Source: Lonepinella koalarum | GTDB taxonomy: Bacteria > Pseudomonadota > Gammaproteobacteria > Enterobacterales > Pasteurellaceae | Assembly (NCBI RefSeq): GCF_004565475.1 | Contig: NZ_SRHX01000005.1 | Coordinates: 1-64,000, forward strand | DNA length: 64,000 nucleotides | Direction of reading: 5' to 3' | Shown here: one piece after another, positions 40,894 to 51,836 of the stretch | Layout of the letters: every line of letters starts with the position of its first letter | Position numbering within the stretch: position 1 is the stretch's first letter | Made by a program: the position numbers and the translations under genes | The notes under the pieces: generated by a model | Seen by the model: the letters and a program-made list of their open reading frames with translations, nothing else | What the model was told of the DNA's origin: nothing | Database searches by the model: none

Positions 40894-41745
40894 TTATCTA
40901 GAAACAATATCCTGATTATTGCGTAAATCAATATCGGTGTTTGTCGTTTGGCGAACATTCGCTGAAACTGCGGTGGAATTTCTCTGATTTTTTGTATTGC
41001 CATACAAGGAATTACGATAAGTTTCTACCCACATAGCGGTGGCTCCACAAACTGCCACAGGAATCACCACTAAGTTCACCACAGGAACTAACATGCATAA
41101 GCTGATTAATCCGCCAAAGGTGATACTTTGCCAACGGTTATCTTTGAGTTTTACTCGCATGGTGTGGAATGAAATTTTGTGGTTATCAAATGGATAGTCA
41201 CAATATTGAATTGCCATCATCCAAGCTGTAAACGCATAGGCTAACACGGGTATTACCGATTGCCCTAGCATAGGAATAAAACCGAGTAAAAATAAAATGA
41301 TATAAATCGGTAAGCTATATACCAGTTTTTGCCATTCTCGAGCTAACATACGTGGAATATCTTTAATAAAATCCATGATAGTCATATCTGTTAGGCTTTC
41401 TCCAGTCAGCATTTTTTCAACTTTTTCTGCCAGTAAACCGTTAAAAGGGGCGGCAATAAAGCCTGATAGCATGGTAAATGAAAAGTAAAAAACGATAACT
41501 ATCATCACTAATGATATGATAAACATCACGGAACTGAGCCAATCTAACCATGCGGGCAGAAAACTCATTACCCAGTCAATCATGTGGTTGATTTGGCTGA
41601 TAAATAACCAACTTAGCCCCACCATTAATACTACATTGAGTAAGATTGGCATCACGACAAAACGGCGTAATCCTTTTTGCGTAATTAAATGCCAACCCAT
41701 AACAAAGTAATGAAACCCTGACTTGATTTCTTTTCCTTCAATCAT
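40894..41745 (-). CDS. cysZ: Sulfate transporter CysZ
   Basis: 283 residues with four to six hydrophobic segments. Family landmarks: the N-terminal [38 protein letters not shown] and [20 protein letters not shown]. It moves sulfate into the cytoplasm for cysteine synthesis, linking it to the distant cys operon. The C-terminal ~35 residues ([16 protein letters not shown]...) are polar and extra. Divergent from zipA, as in H. influenzae. Confidence 0.92.
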   Translation of the reverse strand: MIEGKEIKSGFHYFVMGWHLITQKGLRRFVVMPILLNVVLMVGLSWLFISQINHMIDWVMSFLPAWLDWLSSVMFIISLVMIVIVFYFSFTMLSGFIAAPFNGLLAEKVEKMLTGESLTDMTIMDFIKDIPRMLAREWQKLVYSLPIYIILFLLGFIPMLGQSVIPVLAYAFTAWMMAIQYCDYPFDNHKISFHTMRVKLKDNRWQSITFGGLISLCMLVPVVNLVVIPVAVCGATAMWVETYRNSLYGNTKNQRNSTAVSANVRQTTNTDIDLRNNQDIVSR

Positions 41746-41890
41746 TATTTTCCTACTTGGATAATTTTAGTATAAAACGATGGATAGAATACAAAGTGCG
41801 GTCAAAAAATGCAAATTTCAAGATCCATAATGTGAATAAATATGGTAAGCTAACAAATATTTCTGGTTGTTTGAAATAGGACATATTGCA

Positions 41891-42889
41891 ATGGATCTCA
41901 ATACAATTTTAATTATTTTAGGTATTCTCGCATTAATCGGTTTAGTCGCTCATGGTATTTGGTCTAATCGCCGTGAAAAATCGCAATATTTTAATCATGC
42001 GAATAACTTTAATCGTGGTCAGCATATTCAACGGAAACCAGAACAGTCCCTGACTGATTATGCTCAAGCACCCGTTACACCAATGCAGAAACACCAACCG
42101 ATAGCAAGTCAGCCAGTGAAAAACACTAAAATGAATATTCCACAACCTGAGCCGATTCAAACGGATACTCCAGTTGCAGCACCCGTGCAAGCGAATTCAG
42201 TGGAGCAAATCAAAATTACCTTACCTGAATCTGGAACGGCTCAACCAGAATCAGAGCAAGTCTATTATGAATATCGACCAGAACCAAAGCAGCCGAAAGA
42301 GAATATGGCAGAATATACTTTAGCGGATGCGCTAGATTATGCTGGGACGGATGCTCAAGTTGATATGTCATCGCCCGAATTGCGAGTGCAGTTGCAAGAA
42401 GTGAGTTCACCAATTTCTGAACCTAAATTACAACAGCCGATTGAAAACAACACTGAACAAGCTGTACAAGAACCAGTTACACAAGAACAGCAGCCAACAG
42501 ATTTTATTTTATTATATGTGGTGGCACCAGAAAATCGCCAATTTTTAGGACTTTCTATTGCACAATCGTTGGATAATTTAGGGTTTATTTTGGGCAAAGA
42601 TAATTTATATCACCGCCATGTTGATACGGTGGCAAGTCCTGTGATGTTTAGTGTAGCCAATATTGAACAACCGGGTACATTTAATCCTTATGCCATGAAT
42701 GAATTTTCCACTATCGGTCTAGCCTTATTTATGCAAGTACCGTCACAGGTTGGAAATGACAAAGCCAATTTAAAAATGATGATTCAAGCCGCAAAAAATT
42801 TAGCCGAAGAATTAAATGGTTTTGTGTTGACCGATCAACAAGCTATTTTTGATGACAAGCAAGAACAAGATTATTTAGATCGCGTGTAG
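41891..42889 (+). CDS. zipA: Cell division protein ZipA
   Basis: 332 residues from the ATG at 41891 (AGGA upstream); the frame starting at 41867 lacks a ribosome site. An N-terminal membrane anchor (about 4-23, LNTILIILGILALIGLVAHG) is followed by a proline/glutamine-rich linker (about 50-210) and the FtsZ-binding domain (about 205-332, LYVVAPENRQFLGLSIAQSL). It tethers FtsZ to the membrane. Upstream of ligA as usual. Confidence 0.93.
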   Translation: MDLNTILIILGILALIGLVAHGIWSNRREKSQYFNHANNFNRGQHIQRKPEQSLTDYAQAPVTPMQKHQPIASQPVKNTKMNIPQPEPIQTDTPVAAPVQANSVEQIKITLPESGTAQPESEQVYYEYRPEPKQPKENMAEYTLADALDYAGTDAQVDMSSPELRVQLQEVSSPISEPKLQQPIENNTEQAVQEPVTQEQQPTDFILLYVVAPENRQFLGLSIAQSLDNLGFILGKDNLYHRHVDTVASPVMFSVANIEQPGTFNPYAMNEFSTIGLALFMQVPSQVGNDKANLKMMIQAAKNLAEELNGFVLTDQQAIFDDKQEQDYLDRV

Positions 42890-42905
42890 CGAAAATTGTC
42901 GATTG

Positions 42906-44991
<2,086 letters not shown>

Positions 44992-45021
44992 AGGTACGGT
45001 GGAGTAAGGTAATAATTTCCC

Positions 45022-45372
45022 CTAATCCACATCATCAAACATCGCATCCAGTCTAGCTTGTATATCGTCCATAATAAAATCAGGTACACTTTCTTTGGGT
45101 TTGGCTTGTCGTGCTTTCCAATCAAGGGATTTGATTTGATGACAATGGATAGCTCCTTGGGTATGTGTTCCTGCTCCCATTAGGCTCACCAATGTACCAT
45201 GAGAACGGGCGAAATTGGCGTTACCTTGTGAAATGGGGCAAACTACCGCTAAGCCTTGTCGGTTGAAATAATGGTTGCTGATAACTAAAGCATAATGGTT
45301 GCCTTGCATTTCTCGACCTGTGGCGGGGTCAAATTGCAAGTGAATAATATCGCCACGTTTTGGAATAGTCAT
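45022..45372 (-). CDS. mazF: MazF/PemK-family endoribonuclease toxin
   Basis: 116 residues. MazF hallmarks: PKRGDIIHLQFDPATGREMQ near the N-terminus, ALVISNHYFN, CPISQGNANF and a central HCHQIKSLDW. It cleaves mRNA at a short motif not predictable here. Its start overlaps the antitoxin stop (ATGA). Convergent with ligA. ChpB-like homologues are equally close. Confidence 0.9.
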   Translation of the reverse strand: MTIPKRGDIIHLQFDPATGREMQGNHYALVISNHYFNRQGLAVVCPISQGNANFARSHGTLVSLMGAGTHTQGAIHCHQIKSLDWKARQAKPKESVPDFIMDDIQARLDAMFDDVD

Positions 45373-45620
45373 TCTAATTCTTTACCTATAGCTGGCATTT
45401 CCTCCCAGCCCTCAACCATTGGCAAATTACCATCCATTTCTGCCATTAAAGTACGAATATCGTAACGTATTTTTTGGGGTTTAATAGGGTGAAGTACAAG
45501 ACGATTATTTTGCATTTCCACATCAAAATAATCATTCTCATTCAGATGAAATTGGGCTAATATCGCTTGTGGTAAACGCACAGCAGCACTGTTTCCCCAT
45601 TTACGAATTTGTAGTTGCAT
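45369..45620 (-). CDS. mazE: MazE-family AbrB-type antitoxin
   Basis: 83 residues from the ATG with GGAG 7 bases upstream (four codons inside the longest frame). The AbrB/MazE swapped-hairpin fold is shown by LQIRKWGNSAAVRLPQAIL. The acidic C-terminal tail (MDGNLPMVEGWEEMP) would block MazF. Promoter and operator lie directly upstream. Confidence 0.9.
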   Translation of the reverse strand: MQLQIRKWGNSAAVRLPQAILAQFHLNENDYFDVEMQNNRLVLHPIKPQKIRYDIRTLMAEMDGNLPMVEGWEEMPAIGKELE

Positions 45621-45641
45621 TTTTTTCTCCATAATGGATTT

Positions 45642-45679
45642 AAGTATCTACATTATAGATACTTGCGTAATTATTGCAA
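45642..45679 (-). promoter_or_regulatory. mazEF promoter with overlapping operator
   Basis: On the minus strand TTGCAA (45679-45674), 16 bases, TATAAT (45657-45652). A perfect 9-bp inverted repeat AAGTATCTA-5-TAGATACTT (45642-45664) covers the -10, fitting autorepression by MazE/MazEF. Confidence 0.75.
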
Positions 45680-45761
45680 TATGCAAAAGTAAAAGATCTT
45701 GCTGAATCAGGGCAATCACAATAGAATATTCCGTTTAACGTTAAATATAAAACAGAATTTT

Positions 45762-47072
45762 ATGGAATTATTTGAAGCAATTTTAATCATTTTATTGTTG
45801 ATTATAATCAGTGCGGTGATTTCTTCGGCAGAAATTTCACTGGCTGGGGCAAGAAAGATCAAATTGCAAGTATTGGCAAATGATGGTGATATAAGAGCCA
45901 CACAAGTCTTGCAGTTACAAGAAAAACCGGGACGTTTTATTACTGTGGTGCAAATCGGCTTAAATATGGTGGCCATTTTAGGTGGTATGATTGGGGAAAG
46001 TGCGTTAAATCCTTATTTTGTGCAACTGATGAGCCAATATACTCAGTCAAATTGGGTAGAAAGTGCGTCATCTTGGATTGCCTTTACGATGGTGACATTT
46101 TTGTTTATTTTGTTAGCAGATTTGATTCCAAAACGCCTTGCCATGACTTATCCAGAGCAGATAGCCATGAAAACCGTTGGAGTGATGCGGTTTTGCATTT
46201 TTATTTTTAAACCCTTGGTGATGATTTTTGATTCTTTAGCCAACGGTATATTTCGTTTTTTACGAGTTTCTACTGTGCGTGAAGATAACATGACTTCTGA
46301 AGATATAGTGGCTTTAGTGGAAGCGGGAGCTGAATCAGGGGTGTTAAAAGCACAAGAGCAATATTTAATTGAAAATATTTTCGATATGCAAGCTCGCACC
46401 GTGACTTCTACCATGACAACCCGTGAAAATATTGTTTTTTTAGACCGCAGTTTTAATCAACAAGAAGTGTTAGACACATTGAGCAAAAATTCCCATTCAA
46501 AATTGCTGATTTGTGATGGTGGTTTGGAGAAAATTTTAGGTTATGTAGAATCTCATACCTTGCTTACGTTATATTTAACCGACAGCAAAGTGGCATTAAC
46601 GGATCCTAAATTATTACGCAAGTCCTTATTTGTGCCAGATACCTTATCCCTCTATGAAGTACTGGAATTATTTAAATCTACCGGTGAAGATTTTGCTGTA
46701 ATCGTGAATGAATATGCCTTAGTGGTGGGGATTGTCACCCTTAATGATGTGATGAGCATTGTGATGGGGGAATTAGTTTCTAGCGAAGAAGAGCAAATTG
46801 TACAGCGAGATGAACATTCTTGGTTAATTGATGGCATTACGCCGTTAGAAGATGTGATGCGAGCATTGGATATAGCGTCATTTCCCGCAGATGAAAATTA
46901 TGAAACAATTGGTGGGTTTATGATGTATATGTTGCGGAAAATCCCGAAGAAAACGGATTCTGTATTATATGACAAATATAAATTTGAAATTATTGATACG
47001 GAAAACTTTAAAATCGATCAGTTATTAGTGTCGTTGCGTAAGGATTTTCAAGAGCATTCTGCTCCGAATTAG
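45762..47072 (+). CDS. paeA: PaeA/YtfL-like CNNM-CBS domain membrane protein
   Basis: 436 residues from MELFEAIL. A CNNM (DUF21) membrane domain with four helices (1-175; SSAEISLAGARKIKLQ) is followed by two CBS domains (about 205-325) and a CorC/HlyC C-terminal domain (DENYETIGGFMMYMLRKIPK). It aligns along its length with E. coli YtfL, shown to export cadaverine and putrescine and renamed PaeA. The polyamine role here is by homology. The ATG has no strong ribosome site. Confidence 0.8.
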   Translation: MELFEAILIILLLIIISAVISSAEISLAGARKIKLQVLANDGDIRATQVLQLQEKPGRFITVVQIGLNMVAILGGMIGESALNPYFVQLMSQYTQSNWVESASSWIAFTMVTFLFILLADLIPKRLAMTYPEQIAMKTVGVMRFCIFIFKPLVMIFDSLANGIFRFLRVSTVREDNMTSEDIVALVEAGAESGVLKAQEQYLIENIFDMQARTVTSTMTTRENIVFLDRSFNQQEVLDTLSKNSHSKLLICDGGLEKILGYVESHTLLTLYLTDSKVALTDPKLLRKSLFVPDTLSLYEVLELFKSTGEDFAVIVNEYALVVGIVTLNDVMSIVMGELVSSEEEQIVQRDEHSWLIDGITPLEDVMRALDIASFPADENYETIGGFMMYMLRKIPKKTDSVLYDKYKFEIIDTENFKIDQLLVSLRKDFQEHSAPN

Positions 47073-47078
47073 CGATGA

Positions 47079-47110
47079 AAGGCACTGGATTAAGTGCCTT
47101 GTATTTTTTA
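47079..47110. terminator. Bidirectional terminator between paeA and darP
   Basis: AAGGCACT / AGTGCCTT stem with a 6-base loop, followed by GTATTTTTT on the plus strand; it separates two convergent genes. Confidence 0.8.
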
Positions 47111-47641
47111 ATTTTCCAACATCAATTCTTTTAAATATTGATAAATTTCTCGATACGCTTTGGGCGGTTTATTTTGTTCTTTTTCTTTTTGAGCGGAACG
47201 GATAAGATTGCGTAAATGTTGACGATCGGCATCGGGGTGTTGGTCAAAGAATTGTGCCAGTTCATCATCACCTTTTTCTACCAAATCATCACGTAAATAT
47301 TCTATTTTATGTAGCATGGCTTGCTGTTGATTGTGTTTATTCTCGATTTTATCTAAGGCTTCCTGAATAGGATCGGTGTCTATTGAGCGTAATAATTTGC
47401 CGATAAATTGTAATTGACGGCGTTTAGCTTCCTTGACTGAACGGCGAGCCAAATGAATGGCATCAAGCAAGGTCTCATCAAGGGGAATTTTTTCCAAATT
47501 CGCGGGGGTTAATTCCACCAATTTGGAGCCTAATTTTTTTAAATCTTCCGCATCACGTTTAATTTCACTTTTGCTGACCCAGATAATTTCTTCTTGCTCG
47601 TCTGTCCAATCTAACTCTGGCTTTTTGCCCCGTTTTTTCAT
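47108..47641 (-). CDS. darP: Dual-action ribosomal maturation protein DarP (YjgA)
   Basis: 177 residues, highly charged and helical, no membrane segment. Family segments: [20 protein letters not shown] near the N-terminus, [20 protein letters not shown] in the middle and the final [12 protein letters not shown]. coli DarP promotes late 50S assembly. Divergent from pmbA, the conserved yjgA-pmbA pair. Confidence 0.92.
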   Translation of the reverse strand: MKKRGKKPELDWTDEQEEIIWVSKSEIKRDAEDLKKLGSKLVELTPANLEKIPLDETLLDAIHLARRSVKEAKRRQLQFIGKLLRSIDTDPIQEALDKIENKHNQQQAMLHKIEYLRDDLVEKGDDELAQFFDQHPDADRQHLRNLIRSAQKEKEQNKPPKAYREIYQYLKELMLEN

Positions 47642-47729
47642 TTCTTATCCTTTCTTATTGATATTTTGCTACATTGTAGCAAATAAGCTAAAATGCGACA
47701 AATTTATAAATAATAAGGAAAATAGCAGC

Positions 47730-49091
47730 ATGCTAGAAAAAAATACGGAAAATTCCACCGCACTTTTAAAACAGCAAGAACAAGAATTACGTGCGGCGGT
47801 GAGTTATGCGGTGGAGTTGGCTCAAAAAGCAGGGGCAACAGCGGAAGTGGCGGTGACCAAAGTCAGTGGGCTTTCGGTTTCTACTCGGTTGCAGGAAGTC
47901 GAAAACGTAGAATTTAATAATGACGGAGCGTTGGGCATTTCGGTGTATTTAGGGCAACAAAAAGGCAACGCATCCACATCGGATTTAAGCCAGCCAGCAA
48001 TTAAATCCGCCGTTGATGCGGCATTAGCCATTGCCAAATATACGTCTCCCGATGATTGTGCGGGTTTAGCCGATAAAGCCTTAATGGCATTTAATGCACC
48101 TGATTTAGATTTATATCACCCCACTGACATTGATGTCGATCGGGCAGTAGAATTAGCTTTACAAGCGGAAACCGCTGCTTTGCAATATGATCAGCGGATT
48201 GTTAACAGTAATGGTGCGTCATTTAATTCTCATACAGGGATTCGTGTGTATGGGAATAGCCATGGTATGTTGCAAAGTCATTTATCGAGCCGTTATTCGT
48301 TGTCTTGTTCAGTATTGGGGGGTGTTGATGATTTATTAGAAAGTGATTACGAATACACAATTTCTCGTCAAGCCAACAAATTAGCCGATCCGCACTGGGT
48401 GGGCGAAAATGCAGCGAAGAAAGCCATTGCTCGCTTAAATCCACAAAAAATTGCAACCCAAACGGCACCGGTGATTTTTCTTAATTATGTCGCAACAGGG
48501 TTAATCGGGCATTTAGCGACGGCTATTAGTGGGGGCAGTCTATATCGCAAGAACAGCTTTTTGTTAGATAAACTTGGACAAAAAGTGTTGCCTGATTGGT
48601 TTCAAATTAGCGAACGTCCGCATTTGTTAAGCGGTTTAGCTTCTACACCGTTTGATAGCGAGGGCGTGAGAACGCAAGATTTGGAGATTATTCAAGACGG
48701 TATTTTGCAAACTTATTTATTAACCAGTTACAGCGGTAAAAAATTAGGCATGCAAAGCACGGGACATGCAGGCGGTATTCATAATTGGTTGGTTAAACCA
48801 AATTCTCAAGGAAAATTAACCGCACTTTTAAACCAAATGGGAACAGGCTTGTTAGTGACTGATTTAATGGGGCAGAGTGTGAATATGGTAACGGGGGATT
48901 ATTCTCGTGGTGCATCGGGCTTTTGGGTGGAAAATGGTGAAATTCAATATCCCGTTTCAGAAATCACCATTGCGGGCAATTTAAAACAGATGTTTGATCA
49001 TTTGGTGGCGGTGGGTGACGACATTGAAACCCGTTCAAACATTCAAACTGGCTCAATTTTATTGGAAGAAATGAAAATTTCTGGAAATTAA
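47730..49091 (+). CDS. pmbA: Metalloprotease subunit PmbA/TldE
   Basis: 453 residues from ATG at 47730 (AAGGAA upstream); the frame is open further 5' over darP but that is not coding. TldE family segments: [43 protein letters not shown] and [15 protein letters not shown]. With TldD it degrades small peptides such as unfolded antitoxins or microcin precursors. TldE lacks the metal-binding HExxxH of TldD, as seen here. Two uptake signals are inside. Confidence 0.94.
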   Translation: MLEKNTENSTALLKQQEQELRAAVSYAVELAQKAGATAEVAVTKVSGLSVSTRLQEVENVEFNNDGALGISVYLGQQKGNASTSDLSQPAIKSAVDAALAIAKYTSPDDCAGLADKALMAFNAPDLDLYHPTDIDVDRAVELALQAETAALQYDQRIVNSNGASFNSHTGIRVYGNSHGMLQSHLSSRYSLSCSVLGGVDDLLESDYEYTISRQANKLADPHWVGENAAKKAIARLNPQKIATQTAPVIFLNYVATGLIGHLATAISGGSLYRKNSFLLDKLGQKVLPDWFQISERPHLLSGLASTPFDSEGVRTQDLEIIQDGILQTYLLTSYSGKKLGMQSTGHAGGIHNWLVKPNSQGKLTALLNQMGTGLLVTDLMGQSVNMVTGDYSRGASGFWVENGEIQYPVSEITIAGNLKQMFDHLVAVGDDIETRSNIQTGSILLEEMKISGN

Positions 49092-49096
49092 TTAAA

Positions 49097-49115
49097 AATG
49101 ATAATAATTCTTATT
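49097..49115. promoter_or_regulatory. Near-consensus Fur box
   Basis: AATGATAATAATTCTTATT: the left 7-mer TGATAAT is perfect, the right ATTCTTA matches ATTATCA at 5 of 7 in the 7-1-7 model. It abuts and overlaps the -35 of the following promoter, the position of a repressor site. Confidence 0.75.
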
Positions 49116-49142
49116 GACAGAGATTATTTTATCTATTAATAT
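49114..49142 (+). promoter_or_regulatory. Strong promoter of a predicted small RNA
   Basis: Perfect TTGACA (49114-49119), 17-base spacer, TAATAT (49137-49142). Expected start near 49149. It lies just after pmbA. Confidence 0.8.
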
Positions 49143-49148
49143 ACACAC

Positions 49149-49239
49149 ATCTGTTAAGACATAGGTAGCTAAACAGGTAGAGTAGAAAGTAAATTCGTTA
49201 GGGTTTAAGACCGAAGTGTTGTCACTTCGGTCTTTTTTT
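49149..49239 (+). ncRNA. Predicted Fur-repressed small RNA (RyhB/HrrF-type candidate)
   Basis: About 91 nt between a Fur-box promoter and a perfect terminator: stem GACCGAAGTG / CACTTCGGTC, loop TTGT, then seven T. There is no convincing ORF. The first part has a weak CTGTT / AACAG stem, and about 35 nt before the terminator looks unpaired, a possible Hfq and target-pairing region. The layout is that of iron-sparing sRNAs such as RyhB and Haemophilus HrrF. Whether it is the HrrF homologue I cannot say without comparison. Confidence 0.7.
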
Positions 49240-49241
49240 AT

Positions 49242-49350
49242 CCCTGCACTGGCGTACAGGGTTAAGTATGGTAACGATGCTCCGCATCTGAAAAAAGCCA
49301 CGGAGTGGCGTGACTATGCGTAGCCTAGTACGCAAGTGCTAGGCTCTTTT
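49242..49350. other. Cluster of four hairpins between the sRNA and hpt
   Basis: In order: CCCTG / CAGGG (49242-49261), GATGC / GCATC (49276-49288), GCCAC / GTGGC (49297-49309) and AGCCTAG / CTAGGCT (49322-49345). The third is followed by TTTTTT on the minus strand and reads as a minus-strand terminator, although no minus-strand gene ends here. The fourth is followed by CTTTT on the plus strand. No gene in the stretch. Confidence 0.6.
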
Positions 49351-49422
49351 CCGTCTTTTTTATTTTGTATTTTCCCCGATTATGATATAGTCATTTCCAG
49401 ATTTTTATATAGAGAGACCCTT

Positions 49423-49962
49423 ATGAAAAAACATCATGTTGAAGTCCTGATTTCAGAGCAAGATGTGCTTGCTAAAATTGATCAGCTCGGTGCGGAAATC
49501 ACCGCTTTTTATCAACAAAAGAAAGTGGATAAATTGATTGTAGTCGGTTTATTACGTGGCTCATTTATGTTTATGGCAGATTTAGTACGTAAAATTGACT
49601 TACCGCTTGAAGTCGAATTTATGACCACATCAAGTTATGGTATCGGCATGAGTACCAATCATGATGTAAAGATTACCCAAGATTTAAATGGTGATATTAA
49701 GGGCGAACACGTGTTAATTGTGGAAGATATTATTGATTCAGGTTACACGCTCGAAAAAGTCCGTAAAATCCTAGCACTCCGCGACCCAGCCAGTCTTGCC
49801 ATTTGTACTTTATTAGATAAACCATCACGTCGTGAAGTAGAAGTGCCAGTAGAATGGGTGGGATTTGCCATTCCTAATGAGTTTGTTATCGGTTATGGTA
49901 TTGACTATGCTCAACGTTATCGTAATTTAAGTTTTATCGGTAAAGTGATATTAGAAGAATAA
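49423..49962 (+). CDS. hpt: Hypoxanthine phosphoribosyltransferase
   Basis: 179 residues from [11 protein letters not shown]; the frame extends 29 codons upstream without support. The PRPP-binding loop [14 protein letters not shown] (about 98-111) and [17 protein letters not shown] define the family. It salvages hypoxanthine (and guanine) with PRPP. It is 63 bp ahead of the methyltransferase gene on the same strand. Confidence 0.94.
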   Translation: MKKHHVEVLISEQDVLAKIDQLGAEITAFYQQKKVDKLIVVGLLRGSFMFMADLVRKIDLPLEVEFMTTSSYGIGMSTNHDVKITQDLNGDIKGEHVLIVEDIIDSGYTLEKVRKILALRDPASLAICTLLDKPSRREVEVPVEWVGFAIPNEFVIGYGIDYAQRYRNLSFIGKVILEE

Positions 49963-50025
49963 GCCAGCAAAAGTGCGGTGTATTTTTTGTTAAATTTAAA
50001 TAATCATAAAAAGAAAGGAAAACAG

Positions 50026-51174
50026 ATGAGTAAATTATTCCCAACAGCCACCTTACGTAGCAAAGCCCCTTATCGTTTTGATATTGTCGGCAGTTTTTTG
50101 CGTTCTGATGAAATTAAGCAAGCTCGCCAACAATGTAGTTGTGGTGATATTTCTTGTGCGGAGTTAACTAAGGTTGAAGATAAAGAAATTGCTAAATTAG
50201 TGGAACATCAAAAAAGCGTGGGATTACATGCAGTAACAGACGGTGAATTTCGCCGTACTTTCTGGCATTTAGATTTTTTAGCAGGTTTAGACGGTGTGGA
50301 AGAAGTTGATGCTGAAAAATTTTCGGTACAATTTAAACATGATAATGTTCGCCCGAAAACCTTAAAAATTGTGGATAAAGTCGATTTTTCTGAAAGCCAC
50401 CCTTTTGTCGAACATTTCCGTTCTGTTAATCAAATTGCTAACGGTCAAGAAGTGAAATTTACCATTCCATCACCGTCAATGCTGCATTTAATCACCAATG
50501 TACGTGCGACCGATTATGTGGCAATTCCACGTTATGAAAACAACAACCCACTTTTACTAGACGATATTGCTAACGCTTATATTAAAGCTATGCAGATTTT
50601 CTACCAATTAGGTTGCCGCAATTTACAATTAGATGACACTAGCTGGGGCGAATTTTGTGCGGAAGATAAACGAGCCGCCTATAAACAGCGTGGTTTTGAT
50701 TTAGACCAAATTGCCAAAGATTATGTTTATATGTTAAATAAAATTGTAGATGCGAAACCTGCTGATGATATTGCAATTACCATGCACATTTGTCGTGGCA
50801 ATTTCCGTTCCACTTGGTTCTCGGCTGGTGGTTATGAACCTGTCGCAGAAACCTTGTTTGGTACTTGCCGTGTAGATGGTTTCTTCCTTGAGTATGATAG
50901 CGATCGTGCGGGAGATTTCCGTCCGTTACGTTTTATCAAAGATCAACAAGTGGTGTTAGGGTTAATTACGTCTAAAGACGGTACACTTGAAAATCGTGAT
51001 GATATTATTGCTCGCATCAAAGAAGCCACGCAATATGTGGACATCAATCAACTATGTTTAAGTCCGCAATGTGGTTTTGCATCAACGGAAGAAGGCAATA
51101 TTCTGACTGAACAGCAACAATGGGCGAAGTTAGCATTTATTCGTGATATTGTGCAAGAAGTTTGGGGCGAGTAG
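50026..51174 (+). CDS. MetE C-terminal-like (YxjG-type) cobalamin-independent methyltransferase
   Basis: 382 residues from the ATG after AAGGAAAACAG. It is a single UROD/MetE-like barrel corresponding to the catalytic half of MetE without the N-terminal domain (COG0620; B. subtilis YxjG/YxjH type). Zinc ligand candidates are His and Cys in ITMHICRGN and Cys in SPQCGF. N-terminal RFDIVGSFLRSDEIKQAR is typical. It probably methylates homocysteine or a related thiol; the methyl donor is uncertain. The next gene follows after 17 bp, so they are likely co-transcribed. Confidence 0.85.
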   Translation: MSKLFPTATLRSKAPYRFDIVGSFLRSDEIKQARQQCSCGDISCAELTKVEDKEIAKLVEHQKSVGLHAVTDGEFRRTFWHLDFLAGLDGVEEVDAEKFSVQFKHDNVRPKTLKIVDKVDFSESHPFVEHFRSVNQIANGQEVKFTIPSPSMLHLITNVRATDYVAIPRYENNNPLLLDDIANAYIKAMQIFYQLGCRNLQLDDTSWGEFCAEDKRAAYKQRGFDLDQIAKDYVYMLNKIVDAKPADDIAITMHICRGNFRSTWFSAGGYEPVAETLFGTCRVDGFFLEYDSDRAGDFRPLRFIKDQQVVLGLITSKDGTLENRDDIIARIKEATQYVDINQLCLSPQCGFASTEEGNILTEQQQWAKLAFIRDIVQEVWGE

Positions 51175-51191
51175 TTAGGTAGGGAAAATAT

Positions 51192-51761
51192 ATGCTCGAA
51201 AAAATAGAACGTTTAATTGATGAAATTAATAAGGTGCATTTAGCTTTTTCACAAGACTATTTTGAAACAGGGAAAATTCAAAAGGTGAATTTAAAACATA
51301 CACTAGAGAAAGTGCCTGTAGAGCATATATTAGCCTATCGTTTAAATTTGCACGAAGCCATTAATGATTATTTGTATCGTGCAGATTTAACGGATATTTC
51401 CTATTTTTATCGTGTCAAAACATCGGAATCTATTTTACATAAAATTGAACGGTTTCAACAACGTAGTGAAGGCTTTCCAGTCAATAGTATTATGAATGAT
51501 ATTTTTGGGGCAAGAATGATTGTCAGTACGGAAGATATTACCCAAGTCATGAATAAATTAGATGAATGGAAAGAAAAATATGGATTAAAAAACTGGTATT
51601 TACGAGATAAAGATGAGTATGTGGGGATTCATATTTATTTCAAAAATTCGAGTAATTTTTATTATCCATGGGAACTGCAGATTTGGGATCGTAAAGATGC
51701 GGAACGTAATATTCAAAGCCATCGTAAATATAAACGAAATTTTGTAAATTTGTTTCACTAA
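51192..51761 (+). CDS. Small RelA/SpoT-domain protein (putative small alarmone synthetase)
   Basis: 189 residues. The middle resembles the RelA/SpoT nucleotidyltransferase fold: YRVKTSESILHKI (Arg74, Lys76, Ser80, Lys84), then NDIFGARMIV (Asp103 at the metal-binding place), EYVGIHIYF (Tyr143, His147 in the acceptor-nucleotide region) and WELQIW (Glu161, Gln163). No HD hydrolase, TGS or ACT domain. That suggests (p)ppGpp or another pyrophosphoryl transfer product. It is 17 bp after the methyltransferase gene and ends at a terminator. No antitoxin-like ORF is adjacent. Fold call good, activity inferred. Confidence 0.7.
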   Translation: MLEKIERLIDEINKVHLAFSQDYFETGKIQKVNLKHTLEKVPVEHILAYRLNLHEAINDYLYRADLTDISYFYRVKTSESILHKIERFQQRSEGFPVNSIMNDIFGARMIVSTEDITQVMNKLDEWKEKYGLKNWYLRDKDEYVGIHIYFKNSSNFYYPWELQIWDRKDAERNIQSHRKYKRNFVNLFH

Positions 51762-51774
51762 TTTATCACATTTT

Positions 51775-51812
51775 CCAAAAAAACTGGTATATTGTTTATA
51801 TCAGTTTTTTAT
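51775..51812 (+). terminator. Terminator before pepB
   Basis: AAAAAACTG-TATAT / ATATA-CAGTTTTTT imperfect stem with a TGTTT loop, ending in a T-run. It separates the synthetase-like gene from pepB. Confidence 0.75.
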
Positions 51813-51836
51813 TTTATATAACAAGGATAATAAGCG

